Part shown: positions 13,457 through 22,334 of the stretch, piece by piece
Layout: the number at the start of each line of letters is the position of its first letter
Position numbering within the stretch: position 1 is the stretch's first letter
Source: Nocardioides sp. QY071
Lineage (GTDB): Bacteria > Actinomycetota > Actinomycetes > Propionibacteriales > Nocardioidaceae
Direction: 5' to 3'
DNA length: 64,000 bases
Assembly (NCBI RefSeq): GCF_029961765.1
Contig: NZ_CP124681.1
Span: 2,976,001 to 3,040,000 of the forward strand
Position numbers and translations under genes: made by a program
Notes under the pieces: model-generated
Databases searched by the model: none
What the model was told of the DNA's origin: nothing
What the model saw: the letters and a program-made list of their open reading frames with translations, nothing else

Positions 13457-14550
13457 AGTTCACTCCCGAATGCCGTGGTGAAGCGCACGTCGCCCTCGAA
13501 CAGGGTGCGCAGGTCCTCGAGGCCGTGCCGGAACATCAGGGTCCGGTCGATGCCCATCCCGAAGGCGAAGCCCGAGTAGCGCTCGGAGTCGACGCCGCAG
13601 GCCCGGAGCACGCGCGGGTTGACGATGCCGCAGCCGCCCCACTCGATCCAGCCCTCGCCGCGACAGGTGCGGCAGGCGTCGGAGTCGATGCCACGGCAGA
13701 CGAAGCAGACCAGGTCGACCTCGGCGGACGGCTCCGTGAAGGGGAAGTACGACGGCCGGAACCGGGTGGTGATGCCCTCGCCGAACATCTGGCTCGCGAA
13801 GTGGTCGAGGGTGCCCTTGAGGTGGGCCATCGAGATGCCCTCGTCGATGGCGAGGCCCTCGACCTGGTGGAACATCGGCGAGTGGGTGGCGTCGTACTCG
13901 TCGGTGCGGAAGACGCGACCCGGGCACACGACGTAGAGCGGAGGCGTACGCGTCAGCATGGTGCGCGCCTGGACCGGGCTGGTGTGGGTGCGCAGCACGA
14001 CGTGGTTGTCGGCCGGCTCGGTCCAGAACGTGTCCTGCATGGTGCGAGCCGGATGGTCGGGCCCGAGGTTGAGCGCGTCGAAGTTGAGCCACTCGGCCTC
14101 GATGACCGGCCCCTCGGCGACCTCCCAGCCCATCGCGACGAAGATGTCGGCGATCAGCTCCGCGCCGGTGGTCAGCGGGTGACGGCCGCCGAGCGGGAGC
14201 TCGTCGGTCGGCAGCGTCACGTCGACGGCCTCCTCGACGAGGATCCGCGCCTCGTGCTCCGCCTCCAGCACCTCCTGCCGCGCGGCGAGCGCCTTGCTCA
14301 CGGCACCGCGGGCCTGGCCGACGCGCTGGCCGGCCTCCTTGCGGGCCTGAGGAGGCAGCGCGCCGATCTCGCGGTTGGCGAGAGCGAGCGGCGAGCGGTC
14401 GCCGGCGTGGTCGGTCCGCACCGCCTTGAGCTGCTCCAGGTCGGTGGCGGCGGCGATCGCGGCCAGGGCGGCGTCGCGCGCCGCTTCGAGCTCGGCAGGG
14501 CTCACGGCGGCGACCTCCACGGGGTCGTAGTCAGTGTTCGGGCCAGACAT
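13453..14550 (-). CDS. pheS: Phenylalanine-tRNA ligase alpha subunit
   Basis: Catalytic subunit, 365 residues. An N-terminal coiled-coil arm (about 15-95) is followed by class II motifs: GRHPLTTG, motif 2 [20 protein letters not shown] and motif 3 [17 protein letters not shown]. Four cysteines ([19 protein letters not shown]) form a zinc-ribbon-like patch seen in many bacterial PheS. Start at [10 protein letters not shown]; a TAGACT hexamer lies nine bases before the ATG, suggesting a very short leader. Coupled to pheT by GTGA. Confidence 0.97.
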   Translation of the reverse strand: MSGPNTDYDPVEVAAVSPAELEAARDAALAAIAAATDLEQLKAVRTDHAGDRSPLALANREIGALPPQARKEAGQRVGQARGAVSKALAARQEVLEAEHEARILVEEAVDVTLPTDELPLGGRHPLTTGAELIADIFVAMGWEVAEGPVIEAEWLNFDALNLGPDHPARTMQDTFWTEPADNHVVLRTHTSPVQARTMLTRTPPLYVVCPGRVFRTDEYDATHSPMFHQVEGLAIDEGISMAHLKGTLDHFASQMFGEGITTRFRPSYFPFTEPSAEVDLVCFVCRGIDSDACRTCRGEGWIEWGGCGIVNPRVLRACGVDSERYSGFAFGMGIDRTLMFRHGLEDLRTLFEGDVRFTTAFGSEL

Positions 14551-14610
14551 ATCGGCGCCAGTCTAGGAACCCGGGTCGCTCCCCCGCGAACCGGTATTCG
14601 CCCGTGGGAC

Positions 14611-15210
14611 CTACTCGGGGAACTGCTCGGCTACCGCGGTCAGCCGCGCGACGTACGACGGCCAGTCGACGCCGTCCGGGACGTTGGTCATCGCGGGGCG
14701 CAGCCCGGCGGCGCCGTCGAGCTGCTCGCGGAGGATGTCGAGCTGGCCGGCGTGCCGCTGGAGGTCGCACAGGACGTGGACGGCGATGTGGTGCAGCGTG
14801 GTCCCTGCCCCGTCCTGCGGCCACCACGGGACGCGCCCGGGAGTGTCCAGCGGGAGCTCGGCGAGCGCGGCGTCGGCGAAGGCGCCGACCCGGCCGTAGA
14901 GGGCGATCAGCTCGGCGGCCGGGAGGTCGGCGGGCACGGTCCAGTCGGCCTGGGGATCGGTGTCGTAGGCGTCCATCGCGATCACCGCCGGGTGGTCCGG
15001 CTCTGGCCAGACCCGTCCGAAGGTCGGGCCGAAGTAGCCGATCTCGACGTTGGCGCAGTGCAGCACCGTGCCCAGGAAGGAGGTCCCGGTCGGGGTGCGG
15101 GGCAGGCGCAGCTGCCGCTCGCCCAGTCCCTCGAGCTTCCAGAGCAGCGCCTCGCGGACATTGGTCAGGTAGCGGCGAAGCACGTCGGCGGGCGGTTCGG
15201 CCTCGGTCAT
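14611..15210 (-). CDS. DinB-family (DUF664-like) protein
   Basis: A 199-residue four-helix protein of the DinB/mycothiol-transferase-like superfamily. Histidines fitting the three-His metal site are LHCANVE (about residue 50), HHIAVHVL and LQRHAGQL (about 145-160). Such proteins are putative metal-dependent transferases or hydrolases, some mycothiol-dependent; the function here is not known. Starts four bases after the histidine kinase stop, so it may share its transcript, and lies ahead of pheS on the same strand. Confidence 0.82.
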   Translation of the reverse strand: MTEAEPPADVLRRYLTNVREALLWKLEGLGERQLRLPRTPTGTSFLGTVLHCANVEIGYFGPTFGRVWPEPDHPAVIAMDAYDTDPQADWTVPADLPAAELIALYGRVGAFADAALAELPLDTPGRVPWWPQDGAGTTLHHIAVHVLCDLQRHAGQLDILREQLDGAAGLRPAMTNVPDGVDWPSYVARLTAVAEQFPE

Positions 15211-15214
15211 GGGC

Positions 15215-16252
15215 TCATGCTGCCACGGTCCGCGCGACCGGCCAGGTCGTGACGATCCGGGCGCCGCCGCCGGGGCGGTCGTCGACGACGATGGTGCCGC
15301 CGTGAGCGCGGACCAGGCCGCGCACGATGTAGAGGCCGAGGCCCGACCCGCCGCCCGTGCCTTCGGTCCAGAACTTGGTGAAGATCCGCTGCCGCAGCTC
15401 GGGGGCGATGCCGGCGCCCTCGTCGGTGACGGTGACGGCGAGGTGGTCGTCGTCCTCGCCCCAGCGCCCGACGTGGACCCGGACCGTGCCGCTGCCGTGG
15501 CGCACGGCGTTCTCGACGACATTGGTGAGCACCTGCAGCACCTTGTCCGGGTCGGCGTCGACCGGGGGGAGGTCGGGCTCGATGTCGAGCTCGATCGGCG
15601 TGGAGGTGACCACGGTGATCGACCGGTGCACCAGCTCGGCCTTGCGACCGAGGTCGGTCGGGCGGCGGTGCAGCTGGAGCCGGCCGGTGTCGATCCGGGC
15701 GACGTCGAGCAGCTCGGTGATCAGCCGGCTGAGCCGGTCGGCGTCCGCGCTCGCGGTGGTGAGCATGAGTCGCTTCTGCTCGTCGCTGAGCTTGTCCCAC
15801 CGGTTGAGGAGGGCCTGGACGAAGCCCTTGACGCCGGTGAGGGGGGAGCGCAGCTCGTGGGCGAGGGTGGCGACGAGGTCGGAGCGGTCGCGGTCGAGGC
15901 GGGCCCGGCCCCGGCCGGAGCGCAGGTCGATGGCCACAGTGGTGACCGGGCCGGGGCGGACGGCACGGTGCAGTCGCGCGGTGACCAGCACCTCGGTGCC
16001 GTCGGGCAGCAGCCACGACTGCTCGGGGACACCGCTGCGGGTGGACAGTCCGCGGTACGGCGCGTTCGCGTCGGTCCAGGTCCGCGCGTCGTGGTCGGTG
16101 AGGGCGAGCACCTCGCCCAGCGGCCGACCGACGGCGGCAGCCGGGTCGTCGATGCCGAGCATGGCGGCCGCGACCGCGTTGACCGCGCTCACCGTGGCGT
16201 CGGCGCCGGCGAGGACGACGCCGTCCGGCAGGAGGTCGAGGGGGTCGGTCAC
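15215..16252 (-). CDS. Soluble PAS-domain sensor histidine kinase, orphan
   Basis: 345 residues: PAS-like N-terminus (about 5-110; LPDGVVLAGADATVSAVN), HisKA phosphoacceptor H132 in LVATLAHELRSPLTG, then HATPase with N-box NVVENAVRHG, G1 DEGAGI and G2 GGGSGLGLYIV. No membrane segment is seen, so it should be cytoplasmic. No response regulator is nearby. GTG start overlaps the methyltransferase stop (GTGA), linking it to the infC-rpmI-rplT-methyltransferase group. Signal and partner unknown. Confidence 0.9.
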   Translation of the reverse strand: MTDPLDLLPDGVVLAGADATVSAVNAVAAAMLGIDDPAAAVGRPLGEVLALTDHDARTWTDANAPYRGLSTRSGVPEQSWLLPDGTEVLVTARLHRAVRPGPVTTVAIDLRSGRGRARLDRDRSDLVATLAHELRSPLTGVKGFVQALLNRWDKLSDEQKRLMLTTASADADRLSRLITELLDVARIDTGRLQLHRRPTDLGRKAELVHRSITVVTSTPIELDIEPDLPPVDADPDKVLQVLTNVVENAVRHGSGTVRVHVGRWGEDDDHLAVTVTDEGAGIAPELRQRIFTKFWTEGTGGGSGLGLYIVRGLVRAHGGTIVVDDRPGGGARIVTTWPVARTVAA

Positions 16253-17019
16253 GACCTCATCATGGCGCGGGCGCTGGCGTAGAGACAGACCGCCGCGGCC
16301 GTGGCGAGGTTGAGCGACTCGGCACCGCCGAGGATCGGGATGCTGACCCGGTGGTCGGCCAGCGCCGCGAGCTCCTCGGGCAGGCCCCAGGCCTCGTTGC
16401 CGAACAGCCAGGCCGTGGGCCGCGCGAGCAGGTCGTCGGCGGCGAAGAGGTCGACCTCTCCCCCGCCGTCGGCGGCGAGCACCGTGAGCCCGGCCGCCTG
16501 CGCCCGTCGTACGGCGGAGGCCGGGTCGCGCTCGACGACCACCGGGAGGTGGAAAAGGCTGCCGACGGTCGCCCGGACGGTCTTCGGGTTGTAGGGGTCG
16601 ACGGAGTCACCGGCCAGCACGACGGCCCCGGCGCCGGCGGCGTCGCTGGTGCGGATGACGGTGCCGGCGTTGCCGGGGTCGCGCACGTCGGCGCAGATCG
16701 ACAGCAGCCGCGGGGCGGACGGCAGCTCGCTGTCCAGGAACCGGCACACCGCCACCAGGCCGGCTGGGTTGACGCTGTCGCTGAGGCCGCCCATCGCGCG
16801 GTCGTCGACCAGGGTGACCGGGGCGTCGGCCAGCAGGTCGGCGTACTGCACGGCGGCCTCGGCGGTCGCGAACACCTCGACCACGACACCGGCGCCGAGC
16901 GCGCCCTCGACGGCCTTCGGGCCGTCGGCAAGGAAACACCGCCGCCCGGATCGCTCCGGACGGCGGTGCAGCTTGCGTGCTTCCTTGACGCGGGTGTTGC
17001 CCGCGCTCAGAGGAGTCAT
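16249..17019 (-). CDS. SPOUT-family 23S rRNA methyltransferase (TsnR/TrmH-like)
   Basis: 2'-O-ribose methyltransferase with the trefoil-knot SAM fold. 256 residues; three SpoU motifs are clear: DPGNAGTVIRTSDAAG, LFGNEAWGLP and ILGGAESLNLATAAAV. The N-terminal RNA-binding part begins NTRVKEARKLHRRPERSGR. ATG at 17019 starts two bases after rplT, as in the mycobacterial infC-rpmI-rplT-tsnR order. The exact rRNA or tRNA nucleotide modified cannot be read from sequence. Confidence 0.9.
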   Translation of the reverse strand: MTPLSAGNTRVKEARKLHRRPERSGRRCFLADGPKAVEGALGAGVVVEVFATAEAAVQYADLLADAPVTLVDDRAMGGLSDSVNPAGLVAVCRFLDSELPSAPRLLSICADVRDPGNAGTVIRTSDAAGAGAVVLAGDSVDPYNPKTVRATVGSLFHLPVVVERDPASAVRRAQAAGLTVLAADGGGEVDLFAADDLLARPTAWLFGNEAWGLPEELAALADHRVSIPILGGAESLNLATAAAVCLYASARAMMRS

Positions 17020-17021
17020 GC

Positions 17022-17408
17022 TCAGGCGGACACCTTGGGCGCGTTGACGTCCTCGGGCAGCGCGGCCTTGGCCTGCGCGACGAGCGCGGCGAAGGCGGGC
17101 GCGTCGTTGACCGCGAGGTCGGCGAGGATCTTGCGGTCGACCTCGATGCCGGCCAGGTTGAGACCCTGGATGAAGCGGTTGTAGGTCAGGCCCTCGGCGC
17201 GGGCAGCGGCGTTGATGCGCTGGATCCACAGGCGGCGGAAGTTGCCCTTGTTCTTCTTGCGGTCGTTGTAGCTGTAGACCAGCGAGTGGGTGACCTGCTC
17301 CTTGGCCTTGCGGTAGAGCCGCGAGCGCTGGCCGCGGTAGCCGCTGGCCCGGTCGAGGGTGGTACGACGCTTCTTCGCCGCGTTCACTGCGCGCTTGACG
17401 CGTGCCAT
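17022..17408 (-). CDS. rplT: 50S ribosomal protein L20
   Basis: 128 residues beginning [20 protein letters not shown], a textbook L20, with the basic N-terminal helix that threads 23S rRNA and a globular C-terminal half ([18 protein letters not shown]). Middle of infC-rpmI-rplT. In other bacteria L20 represses its own operon by binding the mRNA leader; whether this occurs here is unknown. Confidence 0.98.
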   Translation of the reverse strand: MARVKRAVNAAKKRRTTLDRASGYRGQRSRLYRKAKEQVTHSLVYSYNDRKKNKGNFRRLWIQRINAAARAEGLTYNRFIQGLNLAGIEVDRKILADLAVNDAPAFAALVAQAKAALPEDVNAPKVSA

Positions 17409-17450
17409 CTTCTTACTCCTTGTTACTAAAGTTCAGGGGCGGACGGCCGG

Positions 17451-17645
17451 TCAGAGACCGAGCATCTTCTTCGCGCGCGGGACGTCGTTCTTGGCGACCT
17501 CGACCGTGCCGGTGAGGCGACGGGTGACCTTGGAGGCCTTCTTCTCGAGGTTGTGGCGCTTGCCGGCCTTCTCGCGAAGGATCTTGCCGCTGCCGGTCAC
17601 CTTGAACCGCTTGCTGGCGCCGGAGTGCGTCTTGTTCTTGGGCAT
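17451..17645 (-). CDS. rpmI: 50S ribosomal protein L35
   Basis: 64-residue basic protein starting [20 protein letters not shown], full length for L35. Lies 31 bases after infC and 42 before rplT on the same strand, the standard operon. Confidence 0.98.
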   Translation of the reverse strand: MPKNKTHSGASKRFKVTGSGKILREKAGKRHNLEKKASKVTRRLTGTVEVAKNDVPRAKKMLGL

Positions 17646-17676
17646 CTGATGTGTCCGCTCTGTCTCTTCGTTCGTC

Positions 17677-18351
17677 TTACAGGTCGATGTCGGGGTCGAG
17701 CGCCTCGTTGGCGCGCTTGGCCTTCTTGGTGCTCGACGGCTGCACGGCGGTCCGCTCGGCGTGCTCGGCGGCCTGCTCGGCGGCGCGCTCCGCGGCGGCC
17801 TCCTGCTTCGCGGCCTTCACCTCGAGCTTGGCCTCGGCCTTCTTCTTGTGCGGGCCGATGACCATCGTCATGTTGCGGCCGTCCTGCTTGGGGTTGGACT
17901 CCACGAAGCCCAGCTCCTGGACGTCCTCGGCCAGCTTCTGCAGCAGTCGGTAGCCCAGCTCGGGGCGGTGCTGCTCGCGGCCGCGGAACATGATCGTGAT
18001 CTTGACCTTGTCGCCGGCCTTGAGGAAGCGAACGACGTGACCCTTCTTGGTCTCGTAGTCGTGCGCGTCGATCTTGGGCCGGAGCTTCATCTCCTTGATG
18101 ATGACGTTGGTCTGGTTCCGTCGCGCCTCACGGGCCTTCTGGGCGTTCTCGTACTTGAACTTCCCGTAGTCCATGAGCTTGCAGACGGGGGGCTTCCCCA
18201 TCGGGGCGATCTCCACCAGGTCCAGGTCGGCCTCCTGCGCGAGCTTGAGGGCCTGGTCGGTGGGGACGATGCCGACGGTCTCGCCGTTGGGTCCCACGAG
18301 ACGGACCTCGGGAACCCGGATCCGCTCGTTGATGCGCAGCTCGGTGCTGAT
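17677..18351 (-). CDS. infC: Translation initiation factor IF-3, non-AUG (ATC) start
   Basis: Binds the 30S subunit and checks start-codon pairing. IF3-N starts at [20 protein letters not shown]3-C contains [23 protein letters not shown]; an extra Ala/Lys-rich tail follows (total 224 residues). There is no ATG in frame before the fold. The reading is GGAGG (18356-18360), four bases, then ATC (18349-18351), giving I/M-S-T-E-L-R. Start codons that IF3 discriminates against let it repress itself, as known for AUU in E. coli infC. A GTG further in (about 18297) would remove part of the N-domain. Confidence 0.95.
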   Translation of the reverse strand: MSTELRINERIRVPEVRLVGPNGETVGIVPTDQALKLAQEADLDLVEIAPMGKPPVCKLMDYGKFKYENAQKAREARRNQTNVIIKEMKLRPKIDAHDYETKKGHVVRFLKAGDKVKITIMFRGREQHRPELGYRLLQKLAEDVQELGFVESNPKQDGRNMTMVIGPHKKKAEAKLEVKAAKQEAAAERAAEQAAEHAERTAVQPSSTKKAKRANEALDPDIDL

Positions 18352-18404
18352 GTGTCCTCCAAACTAGGTGTGTCGGGAGGTCTTCAGCCCTGCAAATGAG
18401 AAGA

Positions 18405-18481
18405 GGCTCCCGCTGGTACAAGCGGAAGCCAGTCACGGGCCCCGTGACTCCGGTGTCGTCGTACGACGGCCCCGGCGGGGC
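18405..18481 (-). promoter_or_regulatory. Hairpin array in the infC leader
   Basis: Between the SseB-like gene (ends 18630) and infC are three adjacent inverted repeats: GGCTCCCGCT/AGCGGAAGCC at 18405-18430 (one mismatch, six-base loop), AGTCACGGG/CCCGTGACT at 18431-18449, and GCCCCGGCGGGGC at 18469-18481. No uridine tract follows any of them on the infC strand. They could be an attenuator or a protein-binding leader. A TTGACC at 18596-18591 may be a -35 element, but I could not find a convincing -10. Confidence 0.55.
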
Positions 18482-18629
18482 TTTCCACGGACCGGACCCG
18501 ACGACCTGGCGGCCGCTGCGGGTGGGAGACGATGGTGCTGGTCCCCGCTTGTGGATCTGTCGACGCCTGCGGGTACAGGCATGACGGATCGGTCAACGCC
18601 CGATGCTAACCCGTTTGTTCCGCAGGGTG

Positions 18630-19157
18630 CTAATCCGCGGCACCCAGCCAGGCCCAGTCGCCGTCCTCGAGCCGGACGGGGGTCCAGCCGGACGCGATCC
18701 GGTGCAGGTCGTCGTCGGCGAGGACGAAGGTGTGCGGGCCGGCCACGTCGACCACCAGCGCCTGCGCGCCCTCCTGCACGGCGGTGGCGGCGGCGAGGTG
18801 CGCGGCGACCGGGACCGGACGCGCCTGCGGGTCCCACGCGGCCAGCGCGGCGAGGTCGGTGAACGCGAGCAGCGCGAGCCGGCCGTCGGCGCCGGTGAGC
18901 AGCACGGCCGCCATGTCGCTCGACTTGTCGCGCGCGAGCCCGTCCTCGCCGACCTCGGCCTCGCCGAGGAGCGCGACGACCGGGACCAGCAGCCTGGCCG
19001 GGGCCAGGGCGGCGAGCGCCTCCGGGTACGGCGTCGTCCCGGCCTCGTGGCCGGCCAGCGCCCGAGCCAGGGTGGCATCGGCACCGCCGTCGTCGTCGAC
19101 GTACTCCGAGCCCTGCAGGCGGCGGGCGTCGGGACGCTCGTTCGGCGATGCGGTCAC
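18630..19157 (-). CDS. SseB-like protein
   Basis: 175-residue soluble protein with an SseB N-terminal-like fold: LLVPVVALLGEAEVGEDGLARDK, then AAVLLTGADGRLALLAFTDLAALAAWDPQARPVPV, the typical 'data entry, then text comparison' pattern. Such proteins are common in actinobacteria and their function is poorly known. GTG at 19157 is chosen (VTASPNERPDARRLQGSEY); it diverges from the PLP-enzyme gene 35 bases away. Same strand as infC. Confidence 0.72.
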   Translation of the reverse strand: MTASPNERPDARRLQGSEYVDDDGGADATLARALAGHEAGTTPYPEALAALAPARLLVPVVALLGEAEVGEDGLARDKSSDMAAVLLTGADGRLALLAFTDLAALAAWDPQARPVPVAAHLAAATAVQEGAQALVVDVAGPHTFVLADDDLHRIASGWTPVRLEDGDWAWLGAAD

Positions 19158-19191
19158 GGAGGAATCATCCCACCCGTGGAACGATGACCAG

Positions 19192-20439
19192 ATGCAGCAC
19201 CACCCCCCTGCGTCGTCGATCGCGCGCACCAGGCTCGCCGCGCGCCTGCGCGAGGCAGTCGCTGCCTGGCGCGAGCCCCTGTCCACGCCGGTGTTCGTCG
19301 TCGACCTCGACGCTTTCGACGCCAACGCGGCCGACCTGGCCCGCCGGGCCGGCGGTACGCCGATCCGGGTCGCGTCGAAGTCGATCCGGGTGCCGGCGCT
19401 GGTGAGCCGGGCGCTGGCGGCCGACGGGTTCGCCGGAGTGCTGGCCTACACGCTCGCCGAGGCGCTGTGGCTGGCCGAGGAGGACGTGTGCGACGACATC
19501 GTGGTCGCCTACCCGAGCGTCGACCGGGCCGCGCTGGCCGCGCTGGTCGCCTCGCCGCGGGCGGCCTCGCGGATCACGATCATGGTCGACGACGTCGCCC
19601 ACCTCGACCTCGTCGACAGCCTGCGGGCCTCCACGGCGGTGCCGGTGCGGGTGGCGCTCGACATCGACGCCGGGCTGCGCTGGGGCGGACAGGCGGTCGG
19701 CCCCAAGCGCTCCCCCCTGTACGACGTCGGCGCGGTCACCTCGCTCGCCCGGACCGTGATCGACCGCAAGGGCTTCCAGCTGGTCGGGGTGATGACCTAC
19801 GAGGGCCAGGTGGCCGGCGTACCGGACGCGGTGCCGCACCAGCGGGCGAAGTCGGCGATCGTGCGCAAGCTCAAGCAGCTCTCGGTCGCGCAGCTGCAGG
19901 TGCGTCGTACCGCGATGATCGAGGCGCTCGACGCCCTCAAGGGGTACGGCGACTTCGCGGGCATCGAGTTCTGGAACGCCGGTGGCTCGGGGTCGATCGA
20001 GTCGTCGGCCGCGGACCCGGTCGTGACCGAGGTGACGGCCGGTTCAGGCCTGCTGGCGCCCACGCTGTTCGACCACTACGAGTCCTTCTCCCCCATCCCG
20101 GCGGCCTTCTTCGGGCTGCCCGTCACCCGGCGGCCCTCGGCCGACGTCGCGACGGTGCACGGCGGCGGCCTGATCGCCTCCGGCCCCACCGGCTCCGACC
20201 GGGCGCCGACGCCGTGGGCACCCCCGGGCCTGAGCCTGACCGGGCTCGAGGGCGCCGGCGAGGTGCAGACGCCCTTGGTCGGCACCAACGCCGGGCGGCT
20301 CGCGATCGGCGACCTGGTGTGGTTCCGGCACGCCAAGTCGGGCGAGCCGTTCGAGCACGGCCGCACCGCGCTGCTCCTGCAGGGCGAGCGGTTCGTCGAG
20401 GAGGTCCCGACCTACCGTGGCCACGGCCTCGCCTTCTGA
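19192..20439 (+). CDS. Fold-III PLP enzyme (amino acid deaminase/aldolase type)
   Basis: 415 residues with an alanine-racemase-like TIM barrel and a C-terminal D-serine-dehydratase-like domain. The PLP lysine is in IRVASKSIRVPAL near residue 64; further barrel strands are VRVALDIDAGLRWGG and GVMTYEGQVAGV; the end GDLVWFRHAKSGEPFEH resembles D-threonine aldolase and D-serine deaminase metal-binding regions (H-x-K...). Likely acts on a D-amino acid, but substrate is unresolved. ATG chosen at 19192. Its last 23 bases overlap the next gene. Confidence 0.82.
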   Translation: MQHHPPASSIARTRLAARLREAVAAWREPLSTPVFVVDLDAFDANAADLARRAGGTPIRVASKSIRVPALVSRALAADGFAGVLAYTLAEALWLAEEDVCDDIVVAYPSVDRAALAALVASPRAASRITIMVDDVAHLDLVDSLRASTAVPVRVALDIDAGLRWGGQAVGPKRSPLYDVGAVTSLARTVIDRKGFQLVGVMTYEGQVAGVPDAVPHQRAKSAIVRKLKQLSVAQLQVRRTAMIEALDALKGYGDFAGIEFWNAGGSGSIESSAADPVVTEVTAGSGLLAPTLFDHYESFSPIPAAFFGLPVTRRPSADVATVHGGGLIASGPTGSDRAPTPWAPPGLSLTGLEGAGEVQTPLVGTNAGRLAIGDLVWFRHAKSGEPFEHGRTALLLQGERFVEEVPTYRGHGLAF

Positions 20440-20959
20440 CATCCTCGCCGCGACCCTGTCGCGGCCGCCGACGCTCGGGGCGGGACGGCTGATCTGCATC
20501 GACGGGCTGGCCGGTTCGGGCAAGACCACGCTGGCCCGCGCGCTGGCGGCCCTGGCACCGGAGGCGGTCGTGCTCGGCACCGACGAGATGCTCGAGGGCT
20601 GGCGCGGGCTGCCGGGGCTGGGCGCCTCGGTCGAGGCGCTGCTGCTCCCCCTCGCCGCCGGGCAGCCCGGGCAGTGGCGGCGCTGGGACTGGTACGCCGA
20701 CGGCTGGGACGGGACGTTCGTCGTCGACCCCGGGCCGCTGCTCGTGCTCGAGGGCGTCGGCAGCGCGGCGGCGTCGTACGCGTCACTGGTGACGTTGACG
20801 GTGTGGGTCGAGGCGGACCTCGACGTGCGCCTGGCGAGGTGGCTGGAGCGCGACGGCGAGCAGATGCGGCCGCACTGGGACGCGTGGCTGGCCGACGAGG
20901 AGGCACTGCACGCCCAGGAGGGGACGCGGGCGCGGGCGGACCTGGTCGTGCGCACCTAG
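20417..20959 (+). CDS. P-loop nucleoside/uridine-kinase-like protein
   Basis: 180 residues with Walker A GLAGSGKTTLARAL near residue 30 and a Walker-B-like strand LLVLEGVGSAAASY followed by WVEADLDVRLARWLERDG, the lid pattern of small-molecule kinases. GTG start overlaps the end of the PLP-enzyme gene by 23 bases, implying shared transcription. Phosphoacceptor unknown; uridine kinase or a related small kinase is the best guess. Confidence 0.75.
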   Translation: MATASPSDILAATLSRPPTLGAGRLICIDGLAGSGKTTLARALAALAPEAVVLGTDEMLEGWRGLPGLGASVEALLLPLAAGQPGQWRRWDWYADGWDGTFVVDPGPLLVLEGVGSAAASYASLVTLTVWVEADLDVRLARWLERDGEQMRPHWDAWLADEEALHAQEGTRARADLVVRT

Positions 20960-20980
20960 CGCGTTGCCTAGGCTCACCCC

Positions 20981-21868
20981 GTGACCGCACCCACCGGCGA
21001 GCAGTACGTCCTGTCCTCCCACGGCTACCGCGCCGTCGTCACGCAGGGCAGTGGCGCGCTGCGGTCGCTGACGTACGGCGGCCGCGAGCTGGTCGACGGG
21101 TTCGCGGAGGACGCGATGCCGTCGGGTGGGCGGGGGCAGCTGCTGGTGCCGTGGCCGAACCGGATCCGGGACGGGCGCTACACCTTCGAGGGGAGCACCC
21201 AACAGCTCGCGCTGACCGAGCCGAAGCGGGGCAATGCGTCGCACGGGCTGGTGCGGTGGGCGGCGTGGACGTTGGCGTCCGCGGCGCCGGACCGGGTGGA
21301 GCTGTCGTACTTCCTGCCCGCGCAGACGGGCTATCCGTGGGCGCTGGCGCTGACGACGGCGTACGCGCTGGGGGCGGACGGGCTGACGGTCACGCAGGCG
21401 GCGACAAACCTGGCGACGTCGGCGGCGCCGTACGCATCGGGGGCACATCCCTACCTGCTGGCCGGGCCGGGACCGTGCGACGGATGGACGATCGACCTCG
21501 GCGCGGCGACGGTGCTGGAGGTGGACCCGGAGCGGCTGCTGCCGACCGGGACGGCGCCGGCCGAGGGGCTGGTGACCTCTCCGCTGGGCGGCACGGTGCT
21601 CAACCACGCGTTGACCGACCTGGCTCGCGACGCGGACGGCCGGGCGACGGTGACCCTGCGGTCCGGCGACGCGGGGGTGGCGCTGTGGGTCGACGAGCAC
21701 CACCGGTGGCTGCAGGTCTACACCGGCGACGACACCCCGACACCGCGGGTCAGCGTCGCCGTCGAGCCGATGACCGCTCCCCCGGACGCCTTCAACTCCG
21801 GCGAGGACCTGGTGGTGCTGGCGCCCGGCGAGACCTTCGCGGCCTCCTGGGGCATTCGCGCCCTCTGA
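20981..21868 (+). CDS. Aldose 1-epimerase family protein
   Basis: 295 residues of the galactose mutarotase beta-sandwich. Recognisable are GQLLVPWPNRIRDGRY (N-terminal sugar-site arginines), ASHGLVRWAAW, SGAHPYLLAG with the catalytic-type histidine, and a glutamate near the end (VAVEPMTAPPDAFNSG). Substrate could be galactose, glucose or a glucose-6-phosphate. GTG start; TAGGCT ends six bases upstream, suggesting a leaderless start 21 bases after the kinase gene. Convergent with the PH-domain-like gene, six bases apart. Confidence 0.88.
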   Translation: MTAPTGEQYVLSSHGYRAVVTQGSGALRSLTYGGRELVDGFAEDAMPSGGRGQLLVPWPNRIRDGRYTFEGSTQQLALTEPKRGNASHGLVRWAAWTLASAAPDRVELSYFLPAQTGYPWALALTTAYALGADGLTVTQAATNLATSAAPYASGAHPYLLAGPGPCDGWTIDLGAATVLEVDPERLLPTGTAPAEGLVTSPLGGTVLNHALTDLARDADGRATVTLRSGDAGVALWVDEHHRWLQVYTGDDTPTPRVSVAVEPMTAPPDAFNSGEDLVVLAPGETFAASWGIRAL

Positions 21869-21874
21869 GCCGGC

Positions 21875-22327
21875 TCAGCCCTGGTGGGCGGCGACGACCG
21901 CGCGCAGCTCGCGGATCGCCCTGGCGGCGCGGGCACCGTCGGAGGCGTGGATGCCGAGCAGGGAGACCCGCTCGTCGTCGCCGAGGTCGAGGTGCGGCCA
22001 CGGGGCACCCTGAGGGAACCGGACCGTGCCGACCTCGCTCCAGGCGAAGCGACGGGTGCGGTAGCCGTTGACGACGGTGAGCCCGTCCTCGCGGGCGACC
22101 ACCCGGGAGCGGGCCAGGGCGTTGAGCAGCGCCAGGCCGAGCAGGATGAAGAAGGCGACGGTCCCCTTCTCCAGGTTGTTGACCGCGGCCTTGGTCTGGT
22201 CGTCGAAGTTCACCCAGAGCCAGGCGAAGGCGCCCACGAGGATCACCGCGAAGACCGCGGCGGCCATCCGTGGTCCGAAGGGCCGCCAGGTCCGCGGCAG
22301 CGTGGGCAGGTCGGGCGAAGAGGTCAC
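21875..22327 (-). CDS. PH-domain-like small membrane protein
   Basis: 150 residues: cytoplasmic N-terminus, two hydrophobic segments (about 20-40, AAAVFAVILVGAFAWLWV; 56-75, GTVAFFILLGLALLNALA) and a C-terminal bacterial PH-like domain (VVAREDGLTVVNGYRTRRFAWSEV). This architecture is common after hisG in actinobacteria; the function is unknown. GTG start is seven bases after the hisG stop, so it is probably in the same operon. Confidence 0.8.
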   Translation of the reverse strand: MTSSPDLPTLPRTWRPFGPRMAAAVFAVILVGAFAWLWVNFDDQTKAAVNNLEKGTVAFFILLGLALLNALARSRVVAREDGLTVVNGYRTRRFAWSEVGTVRFPQGAPWPHLDLGDDERVSLLGIHASDGARAARAIRELRAVVAAHQG

Positions 22328-22334
22328 GGGCGGG

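Noticed and set aside
10985..13579. Long plus-strand open frame opposite pheT
   Set aside because: Valine/glycine/aspartate-rich shadow of pheT with no recognisable domain and no ribosome site.
18360..18436. Upstream reading frame (GTG at 18436) in the infC leader
   Set aside because: It has no stop before infC and becomes a shadow frame of IF3; no ribosome site is visible.
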